Below are positions 1-8,299 of a stretch of 20,146 bases of DNA, in pieces (position 1 is the stretch's first letter; each line of letters opens with the position of its first letter). The notes below the pieces were generated by a model. It was given only the letters and a program-made list of their open reading frames with translations, was not told the DNA's origin and searched no databases. The translations under genes were made by a program, and so were the position numbers. The stretch comes from Candidatus Peribacteria bacterium (GTDB lineage: Bacteria > Patescibacteria > JAEDAM01 > Absconditabacterales > Absconditicoccaceae): contig JAITQZ010000132.1 in assembly GCA_031288635.1 (NCBI GenBank), positions 1 through 20,146 of the forward strand, read 5' to 3'.

Positions 1-239
1 AACCCTCGTTCTTTTCCTCTAAAATGGAGATTTTTGATTTCTTTGAGCGATAGCAAAATGAGGATAAGTCATCCGGAGATATTGCTTACAATAGCAGCTA
101 TTAAACCAGCTTCTCAAAATTTTACAGAGAAAATCTCTGAGAGCAAATAAAATATCGCAATAAAGATAGCAGCAATAATCGGTAAGAAGTAGAACCTTTG
201 CATAATACTTTGTCGGTTGATAATAAAATTTAGATTCAT
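1..239 (-). CDS. N-terminal part of a multi-pass membrane protein (runs off the left edge)
   Basis: I do not recognise the family. With UGA as Gly a frame opens at the ATG at 237-239 and stays open to the window edge (79 residues). The sequence is strongly hydrophobic: a basic amphipathic start (MNLNFIINRQSIMQRFYF), a membrane segment at about residues 19-40, and a second at about 49-70, followed by a basic loop (KEIKNLHFRGKERG). Two TGA codons (114-116 in FGEAG, 69-71 in SGGL) fall where glycines suit the membrane segments. A stop-free frame on the same strand at 19-327 exists, but its composition is not protein-like and I treat it as a shadow. The gene is divergent from the regulator at 407. 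It could be a transporter or an envelope-assembly protein. Confidence 0.6.
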
Positions 240-406
240 CTTTATAACATCTTGATTCTTCCTTATAATAAGACTTGATTTTTATCTTCTTATTTGTACA
301 CTTACTATTGTTTTTATGCATATCCATAGATGTGATGGATTTTCAAGAGCAGATTCTGTATCAAAGTAAAGTTTGTTTTCATCTTTAATTATTCTTTCTC
401 TTATAA

Positions 407-697
407 ATGGACATTAATGGGCTAAAAAAACTTTCTGTAAATCTTCAAAAATCCTTCTTAACCCTTTCTTCGGAAGAGGAATGTTTTAGATTTTTAAGAG
501 ATTTGATGACTGAGGCTGAGATTATAGATTTTTCGCAAAGACTGGATATTGCGATTAGACTACAGAAAGGAGAACCCTATAAGCAAATTGAAAGTAGCAG
601 TGGTGTTTCCTCTACTACCATTGCTAGGGTGGGAAAGTTTTTGAATGGAGAGCATTGAGGATATAAGCTTGTATTAGATAGAATGGGGATTGCGTAA
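407..697 (+). CDS. YerC/YecD-type TrpR-superfamily transcriptional regulator
   Basis: Small DNA-binding protein of 96 residues. Residues about 20-80 form the helical TrpR fold; the helix-turn-helix is around PYKQIESSSGVSSTTIARV (about 62-80). Under the standard code it would end after NGEH at the TGA at 656-658. Reading that codon as Gly adds GGYKLVLDRMGIA up to a TAA at 695, which restores the conserved GGYKL(A/V)L(D/E)R tail of the YerC family. This is one of the clearest supports for UGA = Gly here. The family resembles the Trp repressor, but its ligand is generally unknown. No Shine-Dalgarno sequence precedes the ATG. The gene is single, lies upstream of the tRNA-like gene, and is divergent from the membrane protein. 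Confidence 0.85.
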
Positions 698-706
698 AGA
701 AAATAT

Positions 707-789
707 GGCGATTGTAGCTCAGTTGGTTAGAGTCCCGCAGTACTGCGGGATGGTCCCGAGGGTCGCGGGTTCGATTCCCGTCAGTCGCC
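707..789 (+). tRNA. tRNA-like gene with non-canonical anticodon arm and long variable arm
   Basis: The acceptor stem 708-714/782-788 pairs fully, and G707:C789 can add an eighth pair. The D arm (717-733) and T arm (765-781, loop UUCGAUU) are canonical. The centre is not: 733-750 is a perfect 18-bp palindrome (TCCCGCAGTACTGCGGGA), so any symmetric stem leaves an even-sized loop of 4, 6 or 8 nt and no 7-nt anticodon loop with U33 can be drawn. The next 14 nt can fold as a class II variable arm (GUCC/GGGU). The 3' CCA is not clearly encoded. I therefore cannot assign an anticodon: GUA (Tyr) lies in the middle of the palindrome but lacks U33. It may be a genuine odd tRNA, a pseudogene, or a tRNA remodelled by a palindromic insertion. 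Confidence 0.6.
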
Positions 790-803
790 CATTAATGTAT
801 AGA

Positions 804-1790
804 TTAGTTCTTCAAATATAATGTATAAGGGCTCGTATCATAAGTATCTCCAAAGAATTCTCATAAGGGAATTGTAAATCATAATTTTTGGTAAATATGC
901 AGTGCTGGAGTATTATTTTTTTCTACTCCTATAGTAAATTCGGTATATCATACATAATATAAATTTTCTATGACTTTTTTCATTAACATTTGTGCTAATC
1001 CTTTGTTTTGATGTTTTGGGTGCACTCTTAACGCCTCAAAATAAATACGTTGATTTGGAATTGTGAAATTAGCGTGGGTGGTATACTCATATACTACGGT
1101 AATCTCTGCTAAAAATTCATTATGTTCTTCAATGACAAAGATATCTATTATTCTGTCTTCTATTTTTTCTCTACGCTCAGAAGTTAATGCTGGTGTAATC
1201 TTTCCATATAAAGGGGCAAGTTTTTCTAATTCGTTTATAGATACTTTTTTTACTTTCATCTTTCATGCTCATACTAGTTCTCCATCATGAACTACATTAT
1301 CGAATGAGGTAGACGTATCAGATTTTCTCTGCAAAGGTTTCTGCATTTTTAAAATCACTACATCTTCGTCATTAAAAGACTCTATTGTCTCGAAACCATA
1401 TTTATGATAAAATTGTCTCGTAAAAGCATATCTTGGATATTCAGGGTGTTCGTCCAATGTTAAAAGTTCTAATGTAAGGATTTTCTGTTCTCTTAGGACA
1501 TCTTCAGCGTATCATAAAAGCTGTGAACCGATTCCTTGATGTTGACGTGTACGTTCTACTCCCATTCGATACAATTTTGCGTGAGTAGTAGATAGGTGTT
1601 CATATACAATAAATCACAGTAACATGTTTTCTTCAAAAGCTAGAAATCCTTGTAATTTAGGAAGCTTTTCTTTCGCAAAATTTATGGTTTCAGGAGAAAA
1701 AAAGTCAGAAAACGTTTCCATTATTTTTAGAACCATATCGGTATATTGCTCATCAAATTTCTTGATAGTAATAGAAGACGCGTTGGGCAT
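804..1790 (-). CDS. Tandem double-GNAT acetyltransferase (two GNAT domains fused)
   Basis: 328-residue protein with two GNAT N-acetyltransferase domains, which use acetyl-CoA to acetylate an unknown amine. Domain 1 (about residues 1-150) has the acetyl-CoA loop QHQGIGSQLL and the C-terminal FYHKYGF motif. Domain 2 (about 180-328) has HPKHQNKGLAQML and IYQKLGF. The frame has no TAA or TAG throughout. Seven TGA codons (1614, 1512, 1269, 1263, 948, 879, 861) read as Gly; the one at 879-881 supplies the family-conserved Gly of YQKLGF. An internal ATG at 1257-1259, just before domain 2, leaves open separate initiation of that domain, but the linker is in frame. The start is the ATG at 1790, downstream of a good promoter. 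The gene converges on the tRNA-like gene with a 14-bp gap. Confidence 0.82.
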
Positions 1791-1826
1791 TTTAATAAAA
1801 TTAGAGTAAAAGACTAATTGAAATAT

Positions 1827-1854
1827 ACTGTATTATTATTCCTTTAGATAGCAA
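1827..1854 (-). promoter_or_regulatory. Promoter of the double-GNAT gene
   Basis: Read on the minus strand: TTGCTA at 1849-1854, a 16-bp spacer, and TACAGT at 1827-1832. The predicted start is about 30 bp upstream of the ATG. The 16-bp spacing matches the other promoters of this window. Confidence 0.55.
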
Positions 1855-1865
1855 TACTATTTAAC

Positions 1866-1894
1866 TTGACTTTGATGAGGGGTATTAGCATACT
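1866..1894 (+). promoter_or_regulatory. Possible promoter of the single-domain GNAT gene
   Basis: TTGACT at 1866-1871 and CATACT at 1889-1894, spacer 17 bp. It lies about 38 bp upstream of the ATG at 1932. This is the least certain of the promoter calls because its spacing differs from the window's usual 16 bp. Confidence 0.4.
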
Positions 1895-1931
1895 TTCCTT
1901 GAACTTAATTTTAAGGACTTCTCTTTTAGAT

Positions 1932-2378
1932 ATGCACATTCTCTCTATTCAATCCAATACTCCCCTTTGGAAAAACACTATCGCCTATGCTAATGCTTGT
2001 CCTTGGGAAGCCTGACCTCTGCTAGCTCAACATATGCAAGATAATATTTTTATTGATTGGGAAAGAGTTTTTGTAGCTACAACTGATGATAAGATTGTGG
2101 GATTTTGTACGTTTACGAAAGAAGATGGAATTCCTGATATGGAATATACACCTTATATTGGCTATATTTTCGTGGATGAAGCGTATCGTGGACAAAGACT
2201 CAGTGAACAGATGATTGAGACAGTAATTTCTTATGCTAAGGAACTCCATTTTAGAGAAATCTATATTGTCAGTAGTCACATTGGTTTGTATGAGAAATAT
2301 GGCTTTGTGAAAATTGACGAAAAAGTTGATGAAAGAGGAAATGAAGAGAATATTTTTGTACGTTCAATAGTATCATAA
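1932..2378 (+). CDS. GNAT-family N-acetyltransferase
   Basis: 148-residue single GNAT domain. The N-terminal helix carries PWEAGPLLAQHM, whose Gly is a TGA at 2013-2015. The central strand IVGFCTF is followed by YIGYIFVDEAYRGQRLSEQM, which contains the acetyl-CoA binding loop (R-G-Q-R-L in place of the usual Q/R-x-x-G-x-G/A). The C-terminal LYEKYGF is the family motif. The start at 1932 is chosen because domain coverage then begins at a sensible point; starting at the internal ATG 2034 would lose the first helix. The gene ends at TAA 2376. Substrate unknown. It is divergent from the double-GNAT gene, so the two may share a control region. Confidence 0.83.
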
Positions 2379-2413
2379 GAGGATATTTTTTAGTGTTGAA
2401 ACTAATGTAGCAG

Positions 2414-2441
2414 TTGTTTTTTATTCAGTTTTTTGTATAGT
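2414..2441 (+). promoter_or_regulatory. Promoter giving a probably leaderless mRNA
   Basis: TTGTTT at 2414-2419, a 16-bp spacer, TATAGT at 2436-2441. The expected start, about 7 nt downstream, falls on the ATG at 2448, so the transcript would have no 5' leader. Confidence 0.6.
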
Positions 2442-2447
2442 TTTGCT

Positions 2448-3299
2448 ATGAACACTTCCATCTCTCACTACTTGAAAAAGCTTTGATATCCAAATGCATC
2501 TTTGTCGCCTATTAACGAAAGCACGAATAATGCGGTGTTTTCTTATGGAGAACAGATTATCAAGGTGAGTGATAATGGGAACAATCTAAAGACTGAATAT
2601 GAAATTTTGTCGCAGTTAGCAAATAAGGGGAAATTTCCTTTGGCGGAACAGTATGGAACCATAGAGGGACATTTTATTTTGGTCTTGCAACGTTTATCGT
2701 GAGAAAATCTTTCTCATTGTTGGAGTTCCCTTTCTAGCTCAAAAAGAAATCAGCTTTTTAAGGATTTAGTCAAAGCAATGAAAGTAATTCACTCTTTGCC
2801 TGCTACACCTCCGAACTTTGTAGACTATTTAGTTCAGCAAGGAACATCCTATTATTATCAGAATCAAGACAATCCTTTCCTAAGTAGTAAACAATTGGAA
2901 AAGATATATTTAGCATTTACAAAAGGGATTTCTTCCTTTCACCAGTTGCAGGAAACGGTTATCCATAATGATTTTCGGTATAAAAATATTTTGGTGGAAC
3001 AAGGGAACCTAAGCGGGGTTATTGATTTTGAGACGGCAGTGCAAGGACCTTTATGTATTGAATTTTTTCAATTACTCTTTACCCATTACTATGCCAAACA
3101 AGAAGATGATGCTGATGAACAAGACTTTATGGAGCAGTTTTTGCAGGTTCTTCCTACTTTATATCCAGAGCTTTGTCAGTATACCGATGAGCAATTCCGC
3201 TGTTTTTGTTTGTTTAGATATTTAGGTAAGCTGGTAAAATTTCGTGAGCCTTGGTATCGTCACACAGAAGTAGAGCAATTTGCTAAAGAGTTTTTGTAG
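2448..3299 (+). CDS. Aminoglycoside/choline-kinase-fold phosphotransferase (APH family)
   Basis: 283-residue protein of the APH/choline kinase-like fold, which moves the ATP gamma-phosphate to a small hydroxylated substrate. The N-lobe carries a likely ATP-binding Lys in the strand EQIIKVSD. The C-lobe has the catalytic loop HNDFRYKN (H173, D175, N180), and the metal-binding Asp sits in GVIDFETA (D193). TGA codons at 2484 and 2700 read as Gly; under the standard code the gene would split in two at 2702. The start ATG at 2448 fits the promoter immediately upstream. Substrate is unknown: a sugar, choline-type or antibiotic kinase are all possible, and I see no reason to call resistance. Its 3' end overlaps the convergent 2H gene by 17 bp. 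Confidence 0.8.
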
Positions 3300-3927
3300 A
3301 TAAACTGTATTCCCGTATTGTTTGTTGCTCGTCCGAAACTAGTGCAAGGGTATCAATACAGATTTCTTTGTCTGGAAAGTGATGGAGGAAATGTGCAACT
3401 GCTTCATCAGCTTTTTCTAAACGGACGTAATTACAGATATTCATATGATTTGCGATATATTGATAGATGTCTTCTTGGGTTTTAATACTTTTTCATTTGG
3501 TACTTGCTATCTTTTGAGCATAAACTAAAGAGGTGTCAATCCCCAATGGAATCAACACTTTTCTCATCTCTTCAGCTAAAGAAAAAAGCTGAGTATTTTG
3601 GAATACTATTGCAATCCAAGCACATCCCTTTGGATATTTTTCTGTTAATTCTGGAGAAGAAGATATTCGTGTATGTTCCTGATTGACTATTTCCCGATGA
3701 GATAGATTGAATTTATGTTGCGTTCTTAGTGGTTTTGATAGTAGTTCTTTTAATTCAGTAAGATTATAAGAAGCATCCGTTATTTCTAGTTGAGATAAGG
3801 TAATATGAACATTTCCCTTTGGTGCGGTCATTGTATATCTAAATCCATTGGTATACAAATATTCTCTAATGCTATTCAGTTGTTTTAACGTTTTTTCTTG
3901 AGGGAATGCGACTATCGTATATTTCAT
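3283..3927 (-). CDS. 2H phosphoesterase / 2'-5' RNA ligase-like protein
   Basis: 214 residues. The first half of the 2H fold is clear: MKYTIVAFPQ forms the opening strand and GNVHITLSQLE carries the first H-x-T motif. The second half (after the TGA at 3493-3495, read as Gly) runs to TAG at 3283 and includes CIDTLALV, resembling the final strand of the fold. The second H-x-T/S motif is not obvious; the best candidate is NHMNICNYV, i.e. H-M-N, so catalysis may be altered. Family members act on 2',3'-cyclic phosphates or 2'-5' linkages in RNA and nucleotides. The gene starts 31 bp after the pyrG stop on the same strand, so it is probably co-transcribed with pyrG. Its end overlaps the convergent kinase gene. 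Confidence 0.7.
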
Positions 3928-3958
3928 AGAAATATTTCTAATTAATTAAAAGTTGGCA

Positions 3959-5569
3959 TTATGATACCATTGCTTTTACCAGTCCTACGAACAAGGGGTG
4001 CGGAGCTAGTGGGCGAGATTTGAATTCTGGATGGGCTTGGGTCGCAATCATAAAAGGATGGTCGTGCAATTCTACGACTTCCACTAATTCTCCATCGAGG
4101 CTGGTCCCGGAGATATGAAATCAGTTTTTTTCAAATTCTTCTCTAAAGCTGTTGTTGAATTCATAGCGGTGTCTGTGTCTTTCTGCGATGTGTTCTTTGC
4201 CGTATAAACGGAAAGCGAGACTTTCAGGGGCAAGTTTGCAGTCGTAGGAGCCAAGCCTCATTGTTCCGCCTTTGGTTTGGATACCTCTCTGGTGTTCCAT
4301 TAGATGAACGACATTATGCTGACCTTCAGGCGAAAATTCTTCGCTGTGGGCGTCGGTGTATCAGAGGACGTTGCGAGCAAATTCGATAGCCATAATTTGT
4401 GAGCCCAAGCAAATTCCCAGGTAAGGCACTTTGTTTTCTCTGGCATATTGTGCGGCTAAAATCATTCCCTCAATACCGCGATTTCCGAAACCGCCAGGGA
4501 CGACAATTCAATCGTATTCACGCAAGGTTTCTATTCCGTTTTTTTCCAGAGTCTCAGCATCCACAAAAGAAAGCTGAATTTTGATATCGTTTCGGTAGCC
4601 AGCCACTTTCAATCCCTCATTCAGGGAATAGTATGCATCCTCTAACGCACAATACTTTCCGACCAAGGCGATTTTCTTTATGGTGGTGGAGTCTTCTATA
4701 TGCTGAACTAGTCCTTCCCGTTTGGACATATCAAAGGGTTTCTGGGGAAGGTTCAATTTTTGGAGTAGGATATTTCCTAATGCACGTCCTTGGTAATTCA
4801 CGGGAACTTGGTAGATAGACCTCACGGTCGTAGAAGGAATGACACAATTTTCTTCGATACCGGTCATTAGAGAGAGTTTAGAAATCAGCTTTGGGTCGAT
4901 GGGTTGGTCTGCTCTGACGACAAGAATATCTGGTTCAATTCCTCTGGCTCTTAGGTCGCGAACAGAATTTTGAGCAGGTTTGGTTTTCAATTCTTGAGAA
5001 GCTCCGAGATAAGGCAGGTAGACTAAATGCACGAAGAGCACGGAGTCCGCACCGAGTTCGTGGCGGAGTTGGCGGACGGATTCGATTAAGTATTCGTTTT
5101 CCATATCTCCTACTGTTCCTCCGATTTCGACGAGAGAGATGTCTGTGTCCGTTTGGGGATGTCTGTCTTTTTCTGTAGCTTTGTAGGGGGCAAGGATTTT
5201 TTCTTTTACGATTTTGGCGACGTGAGAAACGACTTGCACGGTGTGTCCGAGGTACTCCCCTTTTCTTTCACGTTCAAAAATCTCCTGATAGATTTTTCAA
5301 GTCGTCCGAGAGGAATTACTATTGAGGCTGGTATCAATATATCTTTCGTAATGTCCAATATCGAGGTCGGTTTCTGCTCCATCATCTGTGACAAAGACTT
5401 CGCCGTGTTCGAGCGGGTTCATCGTCCCGGGGTCTACATTGAGGTAGCCGTCAAACTTTTGCATAAACACGTGGTAGCCGGCAGATTTGAGGATTGCACC
5501 GATACTTGCACCGGTAATTCACTTTCCAATTCCCGAGAGGACACCTCCTGTGATACAGATGATTTTCAT
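3959..5569 (-). CDS. pyrG: CTP synthase
   Basis: Makes CTP from UTP, ATP and glutamine in the cytosol; 536 residues, the normal family length. The N-terminal synthetase domain has the P-loop region [10 protein letters not shown] and the signature [18 protein letters not shown]. The C-terminal class I glutaminase has [12 protein letters not shown], nucleophile C387 in LGICLGSQ, and H513/E515 in AHPEF. Five TGA codons (5519, 5297, 4508, 4361, 4121) sit at family glycines: the last Gly of GKG, TTGK, DGIVVPGG, NVLGYTDAHS and NGFHISGTS. This makes pyrG the strongest single proof of UGA = Gly. The ATG at 5569 starts the expected [10 protein letters not shown]. The downstream 2H gene is likely in the same operon. 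Confidence 0.98.
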
Positions 5570-5597
5570 TGTCAGATTTTTTAACGGGGTAAAATTA

Positions 5598-5625
5598 TCT
5601 GTATTCTTTTTATTTCGTTTTTCAA
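5598..5625 (-). promoter_or_regulatory. pyrG promoter
   Basis: On the minus strand: TTGAAA at 5620-5625, a 16-bp spacer, TACAGA at 5598-5603. The predicted start is about 22 nt upstream of the ATG. I see no pyrimidine attenuator hairpin in that short leader. Confidence 0.55.
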
Positions 5626-5721
5626 GAGGAAAGTGGAAAATTTGTAAAGTGGGAAATTTTACTCCCCTACCATTTACAATTTTTTTAGTTTGATATTAAA
5701 GAGGGACAAGGCTGAATAAAA

Positions 5722-5752
5722 AAAACTTGCAGAAAATATTTCTACAAGTTTT
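5722..5752 (-). terminator. Intrinsic terminator overlapping a gene end
   Basis: Inverted repeat AAAACTTG/CAAGTTTT with a further AGAAA/TTTCT inner stem, followed on the minus strand by a run of eight T. The stem begins inside the last codons of the gene at 5742-6185, because that gene reads through a TGA and stops at a TAG within the hairpin. Confidence 0.75.
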
Positions 5753-6185
5753 TTACAGTCTTTCATTTTTCTAAGGCCTTTCTTATTAATTCCTTTCGTC
5801 TCAACTTCTCCTCTCTTTGTGCCTTTTCCGAAGCAAGTCGTTCTGCTTCTGCCATTTCCCAATACAGTTTCGCGTTGGCGACGTCCCGCTCATGCCTCCA
5901 TTGTTTTTGTTTTTTCACTTGTTCTTCTAATCTCTGATGATAATCTTGAACTTTTTCCAGAGAATTAAACGGGAGTAAGTCTTCTTCATACACAGAATCA
6001 TACACTATTCGGACTAATTCCAAAGAGTTAGCACTTTTTTTTTCTAGAATTGTTCTCCAGAAAAGTCCCCACGAATTAGAATATTGAATTATAAAGCCAT
6101 TACAACTATAACCATTCCGCCTACGCTCACGCTCCTCATTACTAAGTTCTACTTCTACAATTCTTAACTGAAATTTTGCTTTCAT
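5742..6185 (-). CDS. Hypothetical charged protein with C-terminal coiled coil
   Basis: 147 residues, no recognised family. Residues 1-50 may be a small globular part (MKAKFQLRIVEVELSNEERE, then an aromatic stretch around SWGLFW). From about residue 75 the protein is a continuous charged helix (YHQRLEEQVKKQKQWRHERD and on to LRRKELIRKALEK), a likely coiled coil. The TGA at 5763-5765 read as Gly extends it by GKTVKNL to a TAG at 5742, so the last seven residues lie in the terminator stem. This is the only gene of the window with a strong Shine-Dalgarno (GGAGG, 8 nt before the ATG) and a long (about 55 nt) leader, so it may be translated more efficiently or controlled differently from its neighbours. 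Confidence 0.75.
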
Positions 6186-6193
6186 TTTATTTT

Positions 6194-6198
6194 CCTCC
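6194..6198 (-). promoter_or_regulatory. Strong Shine-Dalgarno GGAGG
   Basis: Minus strand GGAGG with 8-nt spacing to the ATG at 6185. It fixes this start and is exceptional in a window where most starts lack such a site. Confidence 0.75.
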
Positions 6199-6245
6199 TA
6201 ATTTTTTAGTTTATTTTTGTTTTACATTATTTATTTTATGATAAC

Positions 6246-6273
6246 ACTATACATATAATACATATAAAAGCAA
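6246..6273 (-). promoter_or_regulatory. Promoter of the coiled-coil gene
   Basis: Minus strand: TTGCTT at 6268-6273, 16-bp spacer, TATAGT at 6246-6251. The leader is about 55 nt and AT-rich. Confidence 0.6.
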
Positions 6274-6436
6274 GTATTTGTGAATAAAATGTGTAGAAGC
6301 CCATCTACATACGTATAATATGCTAGTTTGAAAGCCGTATATTAAAAAAGATTCCTTCTAAAGTTCAGGGGGTTGTTCTTTTGGAAGGTTTATCTAACAG
6401 GGACACAACTTTCAAAAATTCTTTTCTGGAAAAGAA

Positions 6437-6460
6437 AAGACCGCTTTATAAAGCGGTCTT
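6437..6460 (-). terminator. Terminator hairpin
   Basis: Perfect 10-bp inverted repeat AAGACCGCTT/AAGCGGTCTT with loop TATA, directly after the TAG at 6464 of the membrane protein gene. On the minus strand it is followed by a short T-rich stretch and a second hairpin (TTCTTTTC/GAAAAGAA). The 170 bp from here to the next promoter hold no convincing gene. Confidence 0.75.
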
Positions 6461-6463
6461 ATA

Positions 6464-6985
6464 CTATAATTTTGACTGTACTAAAATTTTTCAATTACCG
6501 AGGAAATCTTTTATTTCTTGGATTTCTTCTTGGAGCTTTTCTGTTTTCTGTACATACAGAGCATCAATTTGAGCAAGTGTTTCTAGCAAGAGCTTCAAAC
6601 TTTCCTCTTTTATCTCTGGGAGTTTTTCCAGCTTTTCTGCTTTTTCTTGCAGAAGTTTTTTTGCTGTTGGTATCATTCTCTTTTTTGTTTGAGATGGAGT
6701 TTTCTTCACACCCCAAAGAAAGAATTTATGTAACCAGCTTCCTTCTGGCAATAGTATAGATGGAAATGCAACTACAAGCAGGTATATAAAAAATAATAAG
6801 ATACCTGATACTATTATGCATCGATATATCTCTTCTCCCCAGAAGGAAGCTATCAGACCTATAAACATAGGGATAGCAAGGATAGCAAGGATAGCGAGAA
6901 TCACGAATACATCAATGTTTGCTTTTCTGGCTCTGTCGTTTTCAACCTGCTCCCTCAGGTTGTTTAAATCATTTTTTTCTTCCAT
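6464..6985 (-). CDS. Hypothetical two-TM protein with cytoplasmic coiled coil
   Basis: 173 residues, family unknown. A short charged N-terminus (MEEKNDLNNLREQVENDRAR) is followed by membrane segments at about 25-48 and 55-77, then a basic loop (KKTPSQTKKRM) and a long charged helix to the end, predicted coiled coil. The positive loop suggests that the helix is cytoplasmic. The first membrane segment contains the repeat ILAILAILAI, encoded by three 9-bp direct repeats at 6871-6897. The TGA at 6491-6493 reads as Gly, adding GKILVQSKL to a TAG at 6464 that sits right before the terminator. It follows the same design logic as the neighbouring coiled-coil gene but shares no clear sequence with it. 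Confidence 0.72.
6871..6897 (+). repeat. Three 9-bp tandem repeats inside a membrane segment
   Basis: GGATAGCAA twice, then GGATAGCGA. They encode the ILAILAILA core of the first membrane helix, so unit gain or loss would change helix length in frame by three residues. Confidence 0.8.
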
Positions 6986-7007
6986 TTTTTTTAATTTATT
7001 TTTTTTA

Positions 7008-7023
7008 TTTGCAATATTGCAAA
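7008..7023. promoter_or_regulatory. 16-bp perfect palindrome, possible operator
   Basis: TTTGCAATATTGCAAA is a perfect palindrome at the predicted transcription start of the minus-strand membrane protein gene (start codon at 6985). Its place and symmetry suit a dimeric repressor; no regulator is identified. Confidence 0.5.
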
Positions 7024-7027
7024 GAAT

Positions 7028-7057
7028 ATTATACTGGTATATATAATGTCAAGTCAA
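7028..7057 (-). promoter_or_regulatory. Possible promoter of the two-TM protein gene
   Basis: Minus strand: TTGACT at 7052-7057, 18-bp spacer, consensus TATAAT at 7028-7033. A second TTGACA (7048-7053) is too close to the -10. The start would fall inside the palindrome at 7008-7023. Confidence 0.45.
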
Positions 7058-7103
7058 TTTTTATTTTATTGATATAAGGGAAGTGTAGCCAATGCATAAA
7101 AAT

Positions 7104-7131
7104 TTGACACGACAGGAGAAATTCGTATACT
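7104..7131 (+). promoter_or_regulatory. Strong promoter, consensus -35
   Basis: TTGACA at 7104-7109, 16-bp spacer, TATACT at 7126-7131; predicted start about 27 nt before the ATG at 7165. The best match to consensus in the window. Confidence 0.75.
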
Positions 7132-7164
7132 TATGTATGATTTTATCTTTTATCCATTTTCCCA

Positions 7165-7647
7165 ATGACTGACAACCCCAACAAACTCCTCGCTCTCCCC
7201 GGAGATGACGAACTTTGCGAGACTTTGATTGCCGCAGCAGAGCAAGGCACTCACGAAAACATCAGAAAAATTGTGCACCAAATGACAGGATATGCCAGAA
7301 ATGCGAAGACAGAAATCAAAAAGCTCGTACAATTCGACCCAGCTACAGGACTTTCCCTTAGACTTACGGTAGCATCTGGAGATGAGGCTCTCCAAGGATT
7401 TATCGACCACCAAAATCTCCTCATAAAAGGAGCGGCAAAACTCTTGATGATTTCTGTCGGAGCAAATACATTCGGAGCATTTCTCAAGAAGATGAAAGAA
7501 AAAACAGACGATAGTAAAGCAGTGACCATCAACACTACGAGCAATATCCTTACGCTCTTTTTTCAAAAACTCAGCGAAAAATATATAGTAGTAGAAACTC
7601 CAGAACACATTAGAGCCACCGTAGAAGGACTGTTTGACCAAGTATAA
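7165..7647 (+). CDS. Hypothetical alpha-helical protein
   Basis: 160 residues, not recognised. It appears soluble and mostly helical: a Leu/Ala-rich N-terminal half (ELCETLIAAAEQGTHENIRK), a short loop DPATGLSL, and a hydrophobic helix near NLLIKGAAKLLMISVGANTF (about 93-112) that is too polar to be a certain membrane segment. There is no TGA in the frame and no signal peptide. A stop-free frame also exists on the opposite strand, but the plus strand has the strong promoter, a proper ATG and better residue composition. Codon choice (ctc, aca, gga) looks somewhat richer in C than in the neighbours. Its TAA at 7645-7647 abuts the TAA of the convergent YigZ gene with no base between. Confidence 0.7.
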   Translation: MTDNPNKLLALPGDDELCETLIAAAEQGTHENIRKIVHQMTGYARNAKTEIKKLVQFDPATGLSLRLTVASGDEALQGFIDHQNLLIKGAAKLLMISVGANTFGAFLKKMKEKTDDSKAVTINTTSNILTLFFQKLSEKYIVVETPEHIRATVEGLFDQV

Positions 7648-8289
7648 TTACGATATATTCAGACTTCCATTACTTTTTTCAACTACTTCTTTTCTGAATG
7701 CTTCCGTCAACCCACGATTAATGTGAAGTTTTTGTTTTACCTGTTCACCATATTCTTCTACTAGAATTTTCCCATCATATTTTTGCAACAGATAAGAAAC
7801 CAAAGAAGTCTGTTCATAGCTGAATGTAAGGACTACTTCATCAAAGATTTCCTTTTGAATTAAAGAGGAATGTTTTATGGTTTCTTGTGCAGTCTGCGTA
7901 TATGCCTGAATGAGCCCACCTACACCCAATAATGTCCCTCAAAAATATCTTGTTGCCACTAGTAAAACATTGTGTATATTCATTCCTTCGAGAACTGAAA
8001 GTATCGGTTTTCCTGCTGTGTTGCTCGGTTCTCCATCATCGTTTGCTTTGCTCCATTTGGGGTCAATTAACGTATTTCCAAAGAGGTCTTGGTGGACGTG
8101 TAGCTCAATTCTCCGAGCAGAACAATGATGAGTAGCATCGTAAAATTTTCTTTTCATTTCCATTAAATGCTGTTCAGCTTCTGCTTTCGTTTCTACAGGG
8201 AAAAGGGTTCAAAAAAATCTGCTTCCTTTGATTTTCGGGAGTTCGTAGGTAAAGGATTGTGTGATGGTCGTGTAAGAGAGTTTTTGCAT
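7648..8289 (-). CDS. YigZ/IMPACT family protein (UPF0029)
   Basis: 213 residues with both domains of the family. The N-terminal UPF0029 domain has IKGSRFFGTLFPV, DATHHCSA, NDDGEPSNTAGKPIL and the junction VATRYFGGTLLGVGGLI. The C-terminal ferredoxin-like domain runs from about residue 130 to the end. Bacterial members may interact with ribosomes or elongation factors; the exact role is unsettled. TGA codons at 8209 and 7939 read as Gly; the second gives the invariant first Gly of RYFGGTLLGVGG. I choose the ATG at 8289 (MQKLSYTT) over that at 8304, because 8304 lies in the predicted -10 element and the family begins close to YTTI. The mRNA would be nearly leaderless. Confidence 0.92.
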
Positions 8290-8299
8290 TCCAACAAAG

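Noticed and set aside
19..327. Stop-free minus-strand frame of 102 codons
   Set aside because: Composition (many Cys, Tyr, Trp, Lys runs) is not protein-like; the frame with UGA = Gly that starts at 239 gives a clear membrane protein over the same bases.
707..789. The glycine tRNA with anticodon UCA that would decode UGA
   Set aside because: No UCA occurs in a possible anticodon position, and the body does not resemble tRNA-Gly.
2448..3299. Antibiotic resistance gene
   Set aside because: Only the general APH/choline-kinase motifs are visible; nothing points to an aminoglycoside substrate.
7150..7641. Minus-strand frame of 163 codons opposite the gene at 7165
   Set aside because: Cys/Phe-rich antisense shadow; the plus strand has a consensus promoter and a sensible protein.
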